Origin: Bacteroidaceae bacterium
GTDB taxonomy: Bacteria; Bacteroidota; Bacteroidia; Bacteroidales; Bacteroidaceae
Length of the DNA stretch: 64,000 nt
Direction of reading: 5' to 3'
Assembly: GCA_017524545.1 (NCBI GenBank)
Contig: JAFXVN010000083.1
Coordinates: 1 to 64,000, forward strand
A program made the translations under genes and the position numbers. Position 1 is the stretch's first letter; each line of letters opens with the position of its first letter. The notes beneath the pieces were generated by a model that saw only the letters and a list, made by a program, of their open reading frames with translations, did no database searches and had not been told where the DNA came from. This document shows, piece by piece, positions 54,255 through 63,500 of the stretch.

Positions 54255-54372
54255 AAAGCCAATTATTCTTGAATTAAGAATTAAAAAGGAAGAATGAAGA
54301 ATTATGGGCGAGTATATGCTTTTTGCAAGTTGTGTAATGGGGAAAAGCCTCTTTGTAGAGGTGTTTTTGCTG

Positions 54373-54380
54373 CAAAAGTA
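54373..54380 (-). promoter_or_regulatory. Promoter element of xerD
   Basis: The minus strand reads TACTTTTG, 118 bp before the xerD start. Confidence 0.5.
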
Positions 54381-54424
54381 TAAAATAATTCTCAATTCTT
54401 CTTTTATAGTTCTTCTTTTCTTTG

Positions 54425-54432
54425 TATCTTTG
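54425..54432 (+). promoter_or_regulatory. Promoter element of aroQ
   Basis: TATCTTTG, 45 bp before the aroQ ATG. AATTCTTAATTC-type repeats fill the leader. Confidence 0.6.
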
Positions 54433-54477
54433 TGGCAAAAATCTTAATTCTTCTTTGTTAATTCTTAATTCTAAGAC

Positions 54478-54921
54478 ATGAGAATCCAAATTATCAACGG
54501 CCCAAATCTTAACCTTTTGGGCGTTCGCGAGCCTGAGATTTACGGCAAACGCGCATGGGAAGACTACCTGAAGGAACTGCGTGCGCGTTTCCCCAAGGTA
54601 CGCATCGACTACTTCCAGAGCAATCTGGAGGGCGAAATCATCAACAAGATTCAGGAAATCGGTTTCGACCGCGACGGCATAGTAATCAATGCAGGTGCCT
54701 ACACACACACCAGCATTGCCATACTCGATGCCCTTAAGAGCGTGAGCACTCCAGCCGTGGAGGTGCATATCACCAATGTCTATCAGCGCGAAGTATTCCG
54801 TCGCCGCTCCATCATCAGCCCGGGTTGTGTGGGCTTCGTCGGTGGCTTCGGTCTGGAAAGCTATCGCCTGGCCATTGAGGCATTGATAGAAAGAGGCGGC
54901 GCGTCGAAACCTAAAGAATGA
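54478..54921 (+). CDS. aroQ: type II 3-dehydroquinate dehydratase
   Basis: A 147-residue type II dehydroquinase, the third step of the shikimate pathway (3-dehydroquinate to 3-dehydroshikimate). Motifs: IQIINGPNLNLLGVREPEIYG (catalytic Tyr at the end), FQSNLEGEIINKIQEI, VINAGAYTHTSIAILDAL, and VEVHITNVYQREVFRRRS. The catalytic Arg/His/Glu set is intact. Its stop overlaps the O-methyltransferase start as ATGA. Confidence 0.95.
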   Translation: MRIQIINGPNLNLLGVREPEIYGKRAWEDYLKELRARFPKVRIDYFQSNLEGEIINKIQEIGFDRDGIVINAGAYTHTSIAILDALKSVSTPAVEVHITNVYQREVFRRRSIISPGCVGFVGGFGLESYRLAIEALIERGGASKPKE

Positions 54922-55544
54922 CACTCGACGAGTACATCCTCGGGCACATAGATGCCGAGGGTGACTATCTTCATGCCCTGTGGCGCGACACACAGCTGCG
55001 CCTCTCGTACGGACAGATGGCAAGCGGTCATCTGCAAGGGCGTGTGTTGAAGATGCTCATTAGAATGACAAAGCCGCTGAAGGTGCTCGAGCTGGGCACC
55101 TTCAGCGGCTATGCTACTTTGTGTATGGCAGAGGGGCTTGAAGAGGGAGCCGAGCTGCATACCTTTGAAGTGTTTGATGAAAACGAGGACTTCCTCAGAA
55201 AATGGTTCGATGGGAGTCCCAATAAAGAAAAAATACATCTGCACATAGGCGATGCCTTGCAGCTTGTGCCTCAAATGGAGGGGCAGTGGGACTTCGCCTT
55301 TATCGATGCCGACAAGCGCGAGTATGTGGCTTATTATGAGATGCTACTGCCGCTCATGCGTTCTGGCGGCTACATTGTGGCGGATAACACCCTGTGGTAC
55401 GGTCATGTCTTGGAAGAAGCACGCGAAAGCGATGTGCAGACGCGCGGCGTGCAAGCCTTCAACGACCTTGTTGCAGCAGACAACCGTGTGGAGAAAGTCA
55501 TCCTGCCTCTCCGCGACGGCCTCACCATCATCAGGGTTCTTTGA
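54918..55544 (+). CDS. SAM-dependent O-methyltransferase (CCoAOMT-like)
   Basis: A 208-residue class I methyltransferase of the caffeoyl-CoA/catechol O-methyltransferase family found in bacteria. The SAM motif is VLELGTFSGYATLCMAEGL, followed by LHTFEVFDENEDF, and WDFAFIDADKREYVAYYEML carries the metal-binding Asp; VADNTLWYGHVLEE supplies the second metal ligands. The substrate is unknown. Coupled to aroQ by an ATGA overlap. Confidence 0.88.
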   Translation: MTLDEYILGHIDAEGDYLHALWRDTQLRLSYGQMASGHLQGRVLKMLIRMTKPLKVLELGTFSGYATLCMAEGLEEGAELHTFEVFDENEDFLRKWFDGSPNKEKIHLHIGDALQLVPQMEGQWDFAFIDADKREYVAYYEMLLPLMRSGGYIVADNTLWYGHVLEEARESDVQTRGVQAFNDLVAADNRVEKVILPLRDGLTIIRVL

Positions 55545-55557
55545 CGGGGGAGCTTTC

Positions 55558-55785
55558 CTACTCCTGCACCTTCTCCATTCTTCGGACTGGCGGCACTCCG
55601 TAGAGGAGTCTGATTCGGTCAACAGGCTCTTCTTTCTCGATAACTTCTGCTGGCGGAGGGCCATAAAGCACCAGCTGCTCTTCTGCCTGCTGCACGTTCT
55701 TTGCTGTCTTGCAGGAGCCGAAGCCCAGCAGGGTGATGAACGAGCCTAACAGCAGGTTCCAGAATGAATAAAACTTCTTTGCCAT
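55558..55785 (-). CDS. small lipoprotein of an rSAM/lipoprotein system (copy A)
   Basis: A 75-residue predicted lipoprotein. A hydrophobic helix (FYSFWNLLLGSFITLLGFGS) ends in the lipobox Cys25. The mature part carries VLYGPPPAEV and later LLYGVPPVRR. This matches the putative lipoproteins encoded next to a dedicated radical SAM enzyme in Bacteroidetes (the rSAM/lipoprotein system, TIGR04133/TIGR04134), in which the small protein is the presumed modification substrate. It lies 14 nt after a shorter paralogue and downstream of the rSAM gene, all in one operon. Confidence 0.75.
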   Translation of the reverse strand: MAKKFYSFWNLLLGSFITLLGFGSCKTAKNVQQAEEQLVLYGPPPAEVIEKEEPVDRIRLLYGVPPVRRMEKVQE

Positions 55786-55799
55786 AGTCGTTCTTGTTG

Positions 55800-55958
55800 T
55801 TATTTTGTACCAGAGGAAGGCTCTTGAACTGTTGTTGGAGGTGGTCCGTAAAGTACTCCTGGCTCATTTTCATCTTCCTTTGTGCATGCACTGAAGCCCA
55901 GCAGAGTAATGAACGAGCCTAAGAGCAGCCGCCAAACAGTGTTAATCTTTTTTGCCAT
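55800..55958 (-). CDS. small lipoprotein of an rSAM/lipoprotein system (copy B)
   Basis: A 52-residue paralogue of the neighbouring lipoprotein. INTVWRLLLGSFITLLGFSA leads to Cys25, then TKEDENEPGVLYGPPPTTV. The signal region is nearly identical to copy A (LLLGSFITLLGF), and the LYGPPP motif is shared. It starts 30 nt after the radical SAM stop codon. The gene is short but the shared motif and lipobox make it convincing. Confidence 0.72.
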   Translation of the reverse strand: MAKKINTVWRLLLGSFITLLGFSACTKEDENEPGVLYGPPPTTVQEPSSGTK

Positions 55959-55988
55959 AATATCATTTTCTATTTAATCATTTACCAT

Positions 55989-57110
55989 TTACTGTTTCGG
56001 GCACTCCCCCAAAGGGGGAGCGGGGAGGGGGCTTCTCATCCTTTCCATGTGACACAATAGAAGCCTTCCGTCGTTGTCACGCAGATGGAGGCCGCCGCCT
56101 TCGCAGTAACGCCAATAGCGGCAGTCCTTGCAGTCGTCGCGTTTCATCCAATCGTGGTTGCGGTGCGGAAGGAAGCGATGCTCCCAGACATCCATGAAGT
56201 CGTCCTCGTAGATGTTGCCCTGCTTGTAGTTGTGGCGAATGCTGGTGCAGGCGCTGATGCTACCATCCACAAGCACCGAAGCCACCGTCACGCCTGCCGC
56301 GCAACGGAACATCCAGTCGCGCACGTCGCCCTCGTACGGCCCAAGGAAGCCTTCGCAGCCGTAGGAGGCATGAATCCTACCCTCCAGACGTGTCCGGCGG
56401 ATGAAGTCGAGTAATCCCTTCAGCTGCTCGCCTGTGAGCTGAAGGTCTTTGTCCTGAGCGCCCCGCCCCACAGGGAAGATGGTCGCTAAGCGCCAGTCTG
56501 TAACGCCTTTCTCTATAAGGAAGTCCCGCAGCTGCGGCAAAGTGTTGTAGTTGTGCTGATGCACGACAGTCATCACGTCATAGGCAATCGTCCTGTCCGC
56601 CACAATCATGTCAATGGCTTGGCTTGCCATGCGGAAACAATCGGGATGGCGCCGCAGCCAGGTGTGCTGTTCTTCCAGTCCGTCGAGGCTGACCGTAATG
56701 GAGCAGAGGCCGGCATCCTTCAGCTTTCGGAACATTTCGAGAGTAAGGTAGAGGCCGTTCGTCACCATTCCCCAGGGGAAGCCTCTGTCCGCGATGCCTT
56801 GGGCGCACTCCACCACGTCCTCCCTGACCAGCGGTTCGCCGCCACCAAGGATGATGAAGACCTCGCTGGGCTTCCTCTTCGTGGCGATGTTGTCGAGCAC
56901 ACGGAAGAAGTCCTCCTTAGGCATATCAAAGACCCTCTCGGGTGGGTCTTTCCGGCAGTCGCTGCCACAGTGTCGGCAGTAGATGTTGCAGCGCACCGTG
57001 CTCTCCCAAAACACCTGTCTGAGCGGATGTTCCCGTCGCAGGTTCTTGTTGAGCTGTCGTGCCGCCTCAAGTGCCAACGTCCTGCGGATGCCTAATTTCT
57101 CTGTTTTCAT
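55989..57110 (-). CDS. radical SAM/SPASM enzyme of an rSAM/lipoprotein system
   Basis: A 373-residue radical SAM protein. The 4Fe-4S motif is CNIYCRHC (C41, C45, C48), followed by ILGGGEPLVREDVVE and the TIM-barrel segments GMVTNGLYLTLEMF and SITVSLDGLEEQH. A SPASM-like C-terminal region has Cys in RCAAGVTVASVLVDGS, SACTS, DDCKDCRYWRYCEGGG and LLLCHMERM for auxiliary clusters. Such enzymes modify ribosomal peptides; the likely substrates are the two tiny lipoproteins just downstream. The last 15 residues (SPLPAPPLGECPKQ) are encoded by a C-rich palindrome and may be a recent extension. ATGA overlap with the upstream phosphatase. Confidence 0.88.
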   Translation of the reverse strand: MKTEKLGIRRTLALEAARQLNKNLRREHPLRQVFWESTVRCNIYCRHCGSDCRKDPPERVFDMPKEDFFRVLDNIATKRKPSEVFIILGGGEPLVREDVVECAQGIADRGFPWGMVTNGLYLTLEMFRKLKDAGLCSITVSLDGLEEQHTWLRRHPDCFRMASQAIDMIVADRTIAYDVMTVVHQHNYNTLPQLRDFLIEKGVTDWRLATIFPVGRGAQDKDLQLTGEQLKGLLDFIRRTRLEGRIHASYGCEGFLGPYEGDVRDWMFRCAAGVTVASVLVDGSISACTSIRHNYKQGNIYEDDFMDVWEHRFLPHRNHDWMKRDDCKDCRYWRYCEGGGLHLRDNDGRLLLCHMERMRSPLPAPPLGECPKQ

Positions 57111-58915
57111 GCCTTGCCTCCAACATCCTTTTTGAATTGTATGGCGAGCATCGTGAGGTCATCGCTCTGCTCTGCGCTGGCAACAAACTGGTGCAAAGCC
57201 TCTGTTTGAAGCTTGATGAGGGTTTCCGTGTTACAGGGTTCGCCAGTGCGGAGTGTCTGCTGTGCGGTTTTGACCATACGTTGCTTGCCAAACTGGTCGT
57301 GCGAACGGTTCTCGGCTTCTGTCAGTCCGTCGGTGTATAGGAAGATGACGGTGCCAGGGTAGATAAGCGTTTCCTGGCCTTCGTAGTTCCATCCCGGCAT
57401 GAGACCAATGGGGATATTATTCTTGGTGGGTAACAGTCCGACGCTTTTGCCTACGAGTAGCGGCTCTTCGTGACCGGCATTGCAGTAGCGCAGCTGTCCC
57501 GTTGTGAGGTCGAGCACCCCAACAAAGAGAGTGACGAACATGTCCGACTCGTTCATGTCTGCGATTGCCTCGTTCATCGCCGTAACAATGGTTTCGGGCT
57601 GGTCTTCGTGAGCCGACACGGAACGGAAGAGGCTTCGCGTCACGGCCATCACGAGCGAGGCGGGAACGCCTTTCCCCGCCACGTCGCCTATGCAGAAGAA
57701 GAGCTTTTCGTCGCGTATGTGGAAGTCGTAGAGGTCGCCTCCGACTTCCTTCGCCGGAACGAGCAAGGCGTAGATGCCTACATCGTCTCGCTCTGGGTAG
57801 GGCGGGAAGGTCTTTGGCAACATGCTCTCTTGGATGGTTCGGGCTACACGCAGTTCGCTGTCTATGCGCTCCTTTTCGGTCGTTGCCCTCTGGAGCGAAC
57901 GTGCGCTGCGGGCGGCGCGGTAGATGATATAGCCCAGCAGCACCAAGCCTGCCAGCATGAGCAGTGACAGGTAGAGGCTCACCTCTCGCAATTCAGCATA
58001 GATTTCCCTCTTGTTGCAAACGACGGACATCGACCAGCCCGTCTCGCCATCGACAGGAGCATAGAAGACGCTGACTTCCTCGCCGCCCAAGTCTGTGATG
58101 TCCTGGTGTCCGCTCGCACCGCTCATCTGTTGCCTGTTGATGTAGCGGGTGGTGGTGTCGGTCGAGGAGGCTGTGATTTCCTGTATGGTGCTGCGCATGA
58201 TGAGGCTTTCGTCGGGACCGACCATCACCTTGCCGGTGCGCGAGATGACCACGTTATAGCTGGAGGGATAGATTTGGTTGGCGTTGATGACGCTGGATAG
58301 CCAGTTGAGCGAAACGTCGGCACCAAGCAGGGCAACCGTCTCTCCCTTGCTGTCGTGCACGGGGATGGTGTAGGTGCAGAGCATCATCTTTGCCCCTGCG
58401 TTGTCGTAGTAGGGTTCGCTCCACCTGCCGCGTCCGGCGCGGATGCCATTTTGGTAGAACTCCGCCTCTAAGTAGTTGTGCGAGGCACTGCCTATCTGCG
58501 CCTCCTCTATCGTGCCGTCGGAACGTCGTGCCACGTATGGCTCGAACCAGTGTCCCTTCTGCGGATAGTAGTCGGCACGAAACATCAGTCCTGCGCCCAC
58601 GATGGTTGGGTTCTGCTCCACCATCCTGCGGCATGCGGCATAGAGCGAATCTGGCTGGTCGAGGCTGCGTTCTGCCGCCCAAAGGGTGTTGCTGATGGCT
58701 GTCTCCACAGCAACCATCACCTTCTGAATCTCCAGATTCTTTACGCGCAGCTCTGTCTCGGCTCTGTGCTCCACCTCTTCGCGAATGCCCTTGCGGGCAA
58801 ACATGTACTCTACGATAAAGATAAGCTCCAGCAGCACAGCTACGGTCACAATGATGGCTACGCTCGACTTGGAGCGCAATGCCTCTGGCCAAAGCTTCTT
58901 CAGGATAGTGTTCAT
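57107..58915 (-). CDS. membrane sensor with Cache-like domain and SpoIIE/RsbU-type phosphatase
   Basis: A 602-residue protein: TM helix at about 17-37, an extracytoplasmic Cache-like sensor (about 45-310; WFEPYVARRSDG, GRWSEPYYDNAGAKMM, VALLGADVSLNWLSSV), a second TM helix (about 318-338), a short coiled linker, and a PPM phosphatase of the SpoIIE/RsbU type (about 380-595) with VPAKEVGGDLYDFH, FCIGDVAGKGVPASLVMA, LRYCNAGHEEPLLV and FLYTDGLTEAEN. The metal-binding acidic residues are intact. It should dephosphorylate a STAS protein, and the gene just upstream encodes one. ATGA overlaps on both sides. Confidence 0.88.
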   Translation of the reverse strand: MNTILKKLWPEALRSKSSVAIIVTVAVLLELIFIVEYMFARKGIREEVEHRAETELRVKNLEIQKVMVAVETAISNTLWAAERSLDQPDSLYAACRRMVEQNPTIVGAGLMFRADYYPQKGHWFEPYVARRSDGTIEEAQIGSASHNYLEAEFYQNGIRAGRGRWSEPYYDNAGAKMMLCTYTIPVHDSKGETVALLGADVSLNWLSSVINANQIYPSSYNVVISRTGKVMVGPDESLIMRSTIQEITASSTDTTTRYINRQQMSGASGHQDITDLGGEEVSVFYAPVDGETGWSMSVVCNKREIYAELREVSLYLSLLMLAGLVLLGYIIYRAARSARSLQRATTEKERIDSELRVARTIQESMLPKTFPPYPERDDVGIYALLVPAKEVGGDLYDFHIRDEKLFFCIGDVAGKGVPASLVMAVTRSLFRSVSAHEDQPETIVTAMNEAIADMNESDMFVTLFVGVLDLTTGQLRYCNAGHEEPLLVGKSVGLLPTKNNIPIGLMPGWNYEGQETLIYPGTVIFLYTDGLTEAENRSHDQFGKQRMVKTAQQTLRTGEPCNTETLIKLQTEALHQFVASAEQSDDLTMLAIQFKKDVGGKA

Positions 58916-60162
58916 AATGTCCAGTTAGCGAACGTCTTGCAGATGTCCATAATATAGTCAAAGCGTTTGGCTATGCGTTCGCCGAACGCTGCCTGGCATT
59001 CCTGTATCACCGATTCGGGGAAAGAATCGGAGAGCGAGAGCCATGTGAAGTTCCTGACGCACGACACCACCTCTATCTGTGCCTTCCGCTCTGCAACCAC
59101 ATCGGCTGACAGACCCTCGAAGTAATAGTCGATTGCCCGGTTCCAAAACCTTTGTCCCAATTCTCGCGGAATGCCAATAATCTTCTCATAGTCGCCAATG
59201 AGACTCACCATCGACGAGTAGGCATGACCCAAGTCGAGCAGCGGGTGTCCGTAGCCTATCTCGCCCATGTCGATGAGCATCAGTTGGTTCTCCTGCTGGT
59301 TGTCAAACATCGCTTCGCCGCCTTGCACCATCGCGTTCTTCGTCTGCAAGTCGAGGTGGAGCAGGCGGTTCCCCTGAGGGATGCTGTCGATGATGTGGAG
59401 CAGCATGTCGGTATGCTCCTTCGGGAAGTAGCGGCGGATGTGCTCTATCTGCTGGCGTTCGCGCTCTATGGCAGACGGCACATTACCTCCCTCGGGAACT
59501 TCTATCTGGTGCAGCTCGAAGAGGAGGTCGGCATACATCCTTGCGCAGGCATCCAGCTCTTTCGGATGCTGTTTCAGATATGTGCTCAACGTCTTAGCCT
59601 TCAGCAGTTCATAGACCAGACCGTAGCACTCACGACTCCCCTCTGTCTCCCCCGAGGGGGCAACCTTTACCACATCGAACGAGATGGCGGTGGGCATACC
59701 CAGCACGAAGGCTTCTTTCGAGAGGGTTATCTCGCGGCGCACCTCATCCATCGTGGTGCCTTCGCGAAACACCTTGATGATGGTGTCGCCGTCCAGTCTA
59801 TACACCTTCCCCACGCCACCGATGCCGATAAGCCTGCAACCCTCCACGCTCAGCCTTCGCATGGCTCGCTCCACGGTCATGATTTTCGTGAACCCTGTCG
59901 TTTCAAGTACTTCATAGACCTGCGGCTGGACATCAATCACGCGGAAACCTTTGTAGCGCTTCGCCAGCGAGAGCAGGATGCGCAGCCCCGAGCTTGAGAT
60001 GTATTCCAAGCGCGAGGCATCGCAGGTTAGCAAATCAACCACGCCAATCCTGTGCAGTTCACTGTTTATCTTGGCGTTCGTTTCGGCTGATGTTGCCGTG
60101 TCCAAGCGTCCTACAAGGCGTATTGTCACCTTGCGGTCATCGTTCTCCAATTCACAAGTCAT
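58912..60162 (-). CDS. STAS domain fused to an APH/choline-kinase-like kinase
   Basis: A 416-residue fusion. Residues about 1-105 are a STAS domain (anti-anti-sigma type): KVTIRLVGRLDTATSAE and SRLEYISSSGLRILLSL, with S57 the likely phosphorylation site. Residues about 108-410 resemble aminoglycoside-phosphotransferase-like kinases: glycine loop IGIGGVGKVYRL, Lys in DTIIKVF, catalytic LLHLDLQTKNAMV (HxDxxxxN) and LMLIDMGEIGYGHPLLDLGH in place of DFG. An RsbW-type anti-sigma kinase is missing from the operon, so this kinase domain may phosphorylate the attached STAS domain while the downstream SpoIIE-type phosphatase reverses it; that is inference. It has a textbook promoter at 60253-60223. 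Confidence 0.82.
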   Translation of the reverse strand: MTCELENDDRKVTIRLVGRLDTATSAETNAKINSELHRIGVVDLLTCDASRLEYISSSGLRILLSLAKRYKGFRVIDVQPQVYEVLETTGFTKIMTVERAMRRLSVEGCRLIGIGGVGKVYRLDGDTIIKVFREGTTMDEVRREITLSKEAFVLGMPTAISFDVVKVAPSGETEGSRECYGLVYELLKAKTLSTYLKQHPKELDACARMYADLLFELHQIEVPEGGNVPSAIERERQQIEHIRRYFPKEHTDMLLHIIDSIPQGNRLLHLDLQTKNAMVQGGEAMFDNQQENQLMLIDMGEIGYGHPLLDLGHAYSSMVSLIGDYEKIIGIPRELGQRFWNRAIDYYFEGLSADVVAERKAQIEVVSCVRNFTWLSLSDSFPESVIQECQAAFGERIAKRFDYIMDICKTFANWTL

Positions 60163-60222
60163 AGTTCAAGATTACGGAGCACCAGAAAGGCGCGGAAGTT
60201 ATGATTTTGACGTTTCGTGTCG

Positions 60223-60253
60223 CAAAGTTACGATTTAGTGGGCAAAAAGCAAA
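60223..60253 (-). promoter_or_regulatory. Promoter of the STAS-kinase/phosphatase/rSAM operon
   Basis: The minus strand reads TTTG (60253-60250), a 19-bp spacer and TAACTTTG (60230-60223): an exact Bacteroidetes promoter. Confidence 0.75.
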
Positions 60254-60418
60254 GGAAAAGGCTGTTTTTCTTTCTTTTCCCGAAGAAAAGCAGGTTCCTT
60301 GTAGCCAAAGCCACCCCTGCAGAGCAAGCGGAAAAAACATGGCGGCAAGCCTGCCTTGATGATGCAGACCTGCCGCCAGTACCCTATAGAGGAAGACTCT
60401 TAGCCTTTTCCCCTTCGG

Positions 60419-60595
60419 CTAATCCTTGAAGGTGCTTGGTTCCCAGAACCCCTCGTCTTCATCTTCGAGGACAAATTCTTTTACGTCGCCTTCCTGACCT
60501 TCGCCGCCCTCACCAATATGCGAGCCAGCAAGAATTACTAAGGTCACTTCTGCAAAGTCTTCCTGCATGATAGGAGAAACATACTTTCGTTTCAT
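60419..60595 (-). CDS. small acidic protein coupled to the LRR surface protein
   Basis: A 58-residue protein, MKRKYVSPIMQEDFAEVTLV at the start, then LAGSHIGEGGEG and an acidic, aromatic tail (EFVLEDEDEGFWEPSTFKD). The pattern MKxKYxSPxxxxxxx...LLAGS recurs in small unannotated Prevotella proteins, but I know no function; the GS/GG region looks like a leader cleavage site. Its ATG overlaps the stop of the LRR gene (ATGA), so it is translated from the same mRNA. No strong terminator follows; the 256 bp to the divergent operon hold nothing else recognisable. Confidence 0.55.
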   Translation of the reverse strand: MKRKYVSPIMQEDFAEVTLVILAGSHIGEGGEGQEGDVKEFVLEDEDEGFWEPSTFKD

Positions 60596-63500
60596 TTTAC
60601 AATCACTTTTTTACCGTTAACTATATAAATTCCATGTCTCATGTTTTGCTGGTTTGCTTTTCGACCACCGAGGTCATAACAGTCAGCATTTGCAGATTTA
60701 CCATCTACCATTTCATCCAGACTCGTTTCTTCATCTTCGCCTATTACCATCAGCTTCACTTCCGCAGGATTAGGAACCGAGGCGTATGGATTATCCTCAC
60801 GATCCTCGATTGTAAAATAACAGCGGAAAGAAACAAGGTTTTGACCGGGCAGCTGTCTGGAATACTTGCCTCCGCTCAGGGCATAGATGTTCTGCTCTTC
60901 TTCCGTGATGGATCTGCGTATATTGTTGCCAAAGAAGGTAATTTTCTTTTCTGCAGAGAGCACATAGAAACTGTTCATTTCTGCAGCTTTCAGTATAGCA
61001 CCTGTTTGTGTAATTATCTGTGGATTTGTACTATTTGCGACCTTGGCCTGTACGCAGTACGGCGTGTTAGCTTTCACGACATCCCCTTCTTTCATGCGAA
61101 CAACAGTGATATAGAAGCCACCATCCTCCTCCGTGTAGGTTCCTGCAAACTTGGCGAAAGCAAAGTGCTCCATCAACTCGCTTGTCAATGTCACGTCAAA
61201 CGGCACATACCAAGCCTGCCAGTTCGTGTTTTTGAATATGCGGGAATAGTGCAGTGTCTCTACATTCTTATCGCGACTGTTGCTATAATCTTCACCATCA
61301 ATAAGAGTCAGTTCTAACACAGGTGTTGGTTCGCTGCCTTCATATTCCAGCCAATTGCTTCCGTCATAATAAAGAGGTTTCCATCCTTTTGACTTTGCTG
61401 AGGCAACTTGCTCAGTGTCCATTACATTATGTTCGTTCTCGTTGTAAATGACGTATAAATTCGAGTTACTTACAACAGGCAGACTCTCAACCAAAGCATC
61501 CATACTCGCATCTTTGACCTGATTTTGGAAAAATGCCAACAATGTAAGTGCGGAACATCCTGACACATCAAGTTCTGTCAGCAGGTTGTTATAGCAGCTT
61601 ATCACATTCAGTGCAGTATTCTTTGACACATCAAGCATGGTCAGTTGATTGTCGTAACAATACAGATGTGTCAGAGCCGTATTATTTGATATGTCAAGCA
61701 TCGTCAGTTGGTTGTCATTGCATCCCAAATAAGTGAGTGCTGCATTTTGCAGGACGTCGAGTTCCTGAAGAGGGTTGTTTTGACAGCGCAATTCTTTCAA
61801 TGCTGTGTTGTTTGACAAATCAAGCGTTGTTAATTGGTTTTCATAGCATCGCAAATACTGTAACTTTGTATTCTTCGATACGTTGAGCGTAGTTAACCTG
61901 TTAGAACCACAGTTAAACCAACTTAGTTCCGTATTCTTTGATACGTCAACTGCATCCAATTGGTTTATGCTGCACCCTAATGTTGTCAATGCTATATTCT
62001 TAGACACATCAAGTGCAGTAAGTTGATTGTCATAACAATAAAGTACTGTCAGTGCCGTAAAGAACTCTATGCCCTTCAAGTCTTGGATATTATTGCTGTG
62101 CACGTCAATTTCTTTGACAGCCGCAATTTCCTCATCCGTCAACACACCATCATCACCATATAATTGGCCGAGCAGCCAATTGCGGAAGTTCGCATCTGGG
62201 AAGTTTGTGGCATTGATAGCAATGCCAGTTGCTGGTGTCGATTCTCCAAACACCATTCGAACTGCCGGACGGTTTGTCGAAGCGGTGTAACTATAAGTGT
62301 TTGTCACATCACCATAGCCTGTAGTGCTATCGCTCCTGCGATAAAGCGTATAGCCATTACCACTATTATAATAGTAGTATTTAAGGCCACTCTTATAATC
62401 GTCGCTCTTTCTTGTTACAACAACCACAAGATTGTCCGTGCCATTATATGTAAAGGTGCCCTGATTGAACGTCAGTGTCTCCCAGCCTGTCATTTGTCCT
62501 AATGTCGGTGAGCCGGAATATACCAGCGTAAGATTGCCGCTTGGAACATAATCGGATGTGCTGGAGAAGTTCCCAGATTTGTGCCCTAAATAAACTTTCA
62601 ACTCTGAAGTGGCATAGGACGTGCTACTTGCCACCTTAAATGCAATGCTGCTTATCGTGCCGCCCTTGCCTATTTCCGTCGGGGTGTAGAGCATCTGTGT
62701 AGTTGAATATCGGTAGAAGTTATTGTATGGCACATTATAACCGGTGCTGTCTGCTTTTGCATCAATAGTCAGCGTGTTACCAGACCAAATCCCTGGCTCC
62801 AATGAGGTCGATCCTCCAAACACCAGTCGAATTGCTGGACGGTTTGTCGAAGTTTTATAATTATATGATATGTTTGTCACATCACCATAGCCTGTAGAAC
62901 TATCGCTCCTACGATGGAGCGTATAGCCATCTCCACTATTATAATAGTAGTATTTGAGACCACCTTTATAATTATCACTCTTTCTTGTTACAACGACCAC
63001 AAGATTTTCCGTGCCATTATAAGTAAAGGTACCCTGATTGAATGTCAGCGTCTCCCAGCCTGTGGTTTGTCCTAATGTCGGTGAGCCTGAATAAACCAGT
63101 GTAAGGTCACTGCTGCTGACATAATCGGATGTGCTGGAGAAGTTTCCGGATTTGTGCCCTAAATAAACCTTCAACTCTGAAGTGGTAAAAGACGTGCTGC
63201 TTGCCACCTTAAATGCAATACTGCTTATCGTACCGCCCTTGCCTATTTCCACTGGGGTGTAGAGCATCTGTGACGTTGAATACTGGTAATAGTTGTTGTA
63301 TGGCACATTATTACCAATGCTGTCTGCTTTTGCATCAATAGTCAGCGTGTTACCAGACCAGATCCCTGGCTCCAATGAAGTCGATCCTCCAAACACCATT
63401 CGAACTGCTGGACGGTTTGTCGAAGCGCTATAATTATAAAATGTGTTTGTCACGTCACCATAGCCTGTATCGTTATCGCTCCAGCGGTAAAGCGTATAGC

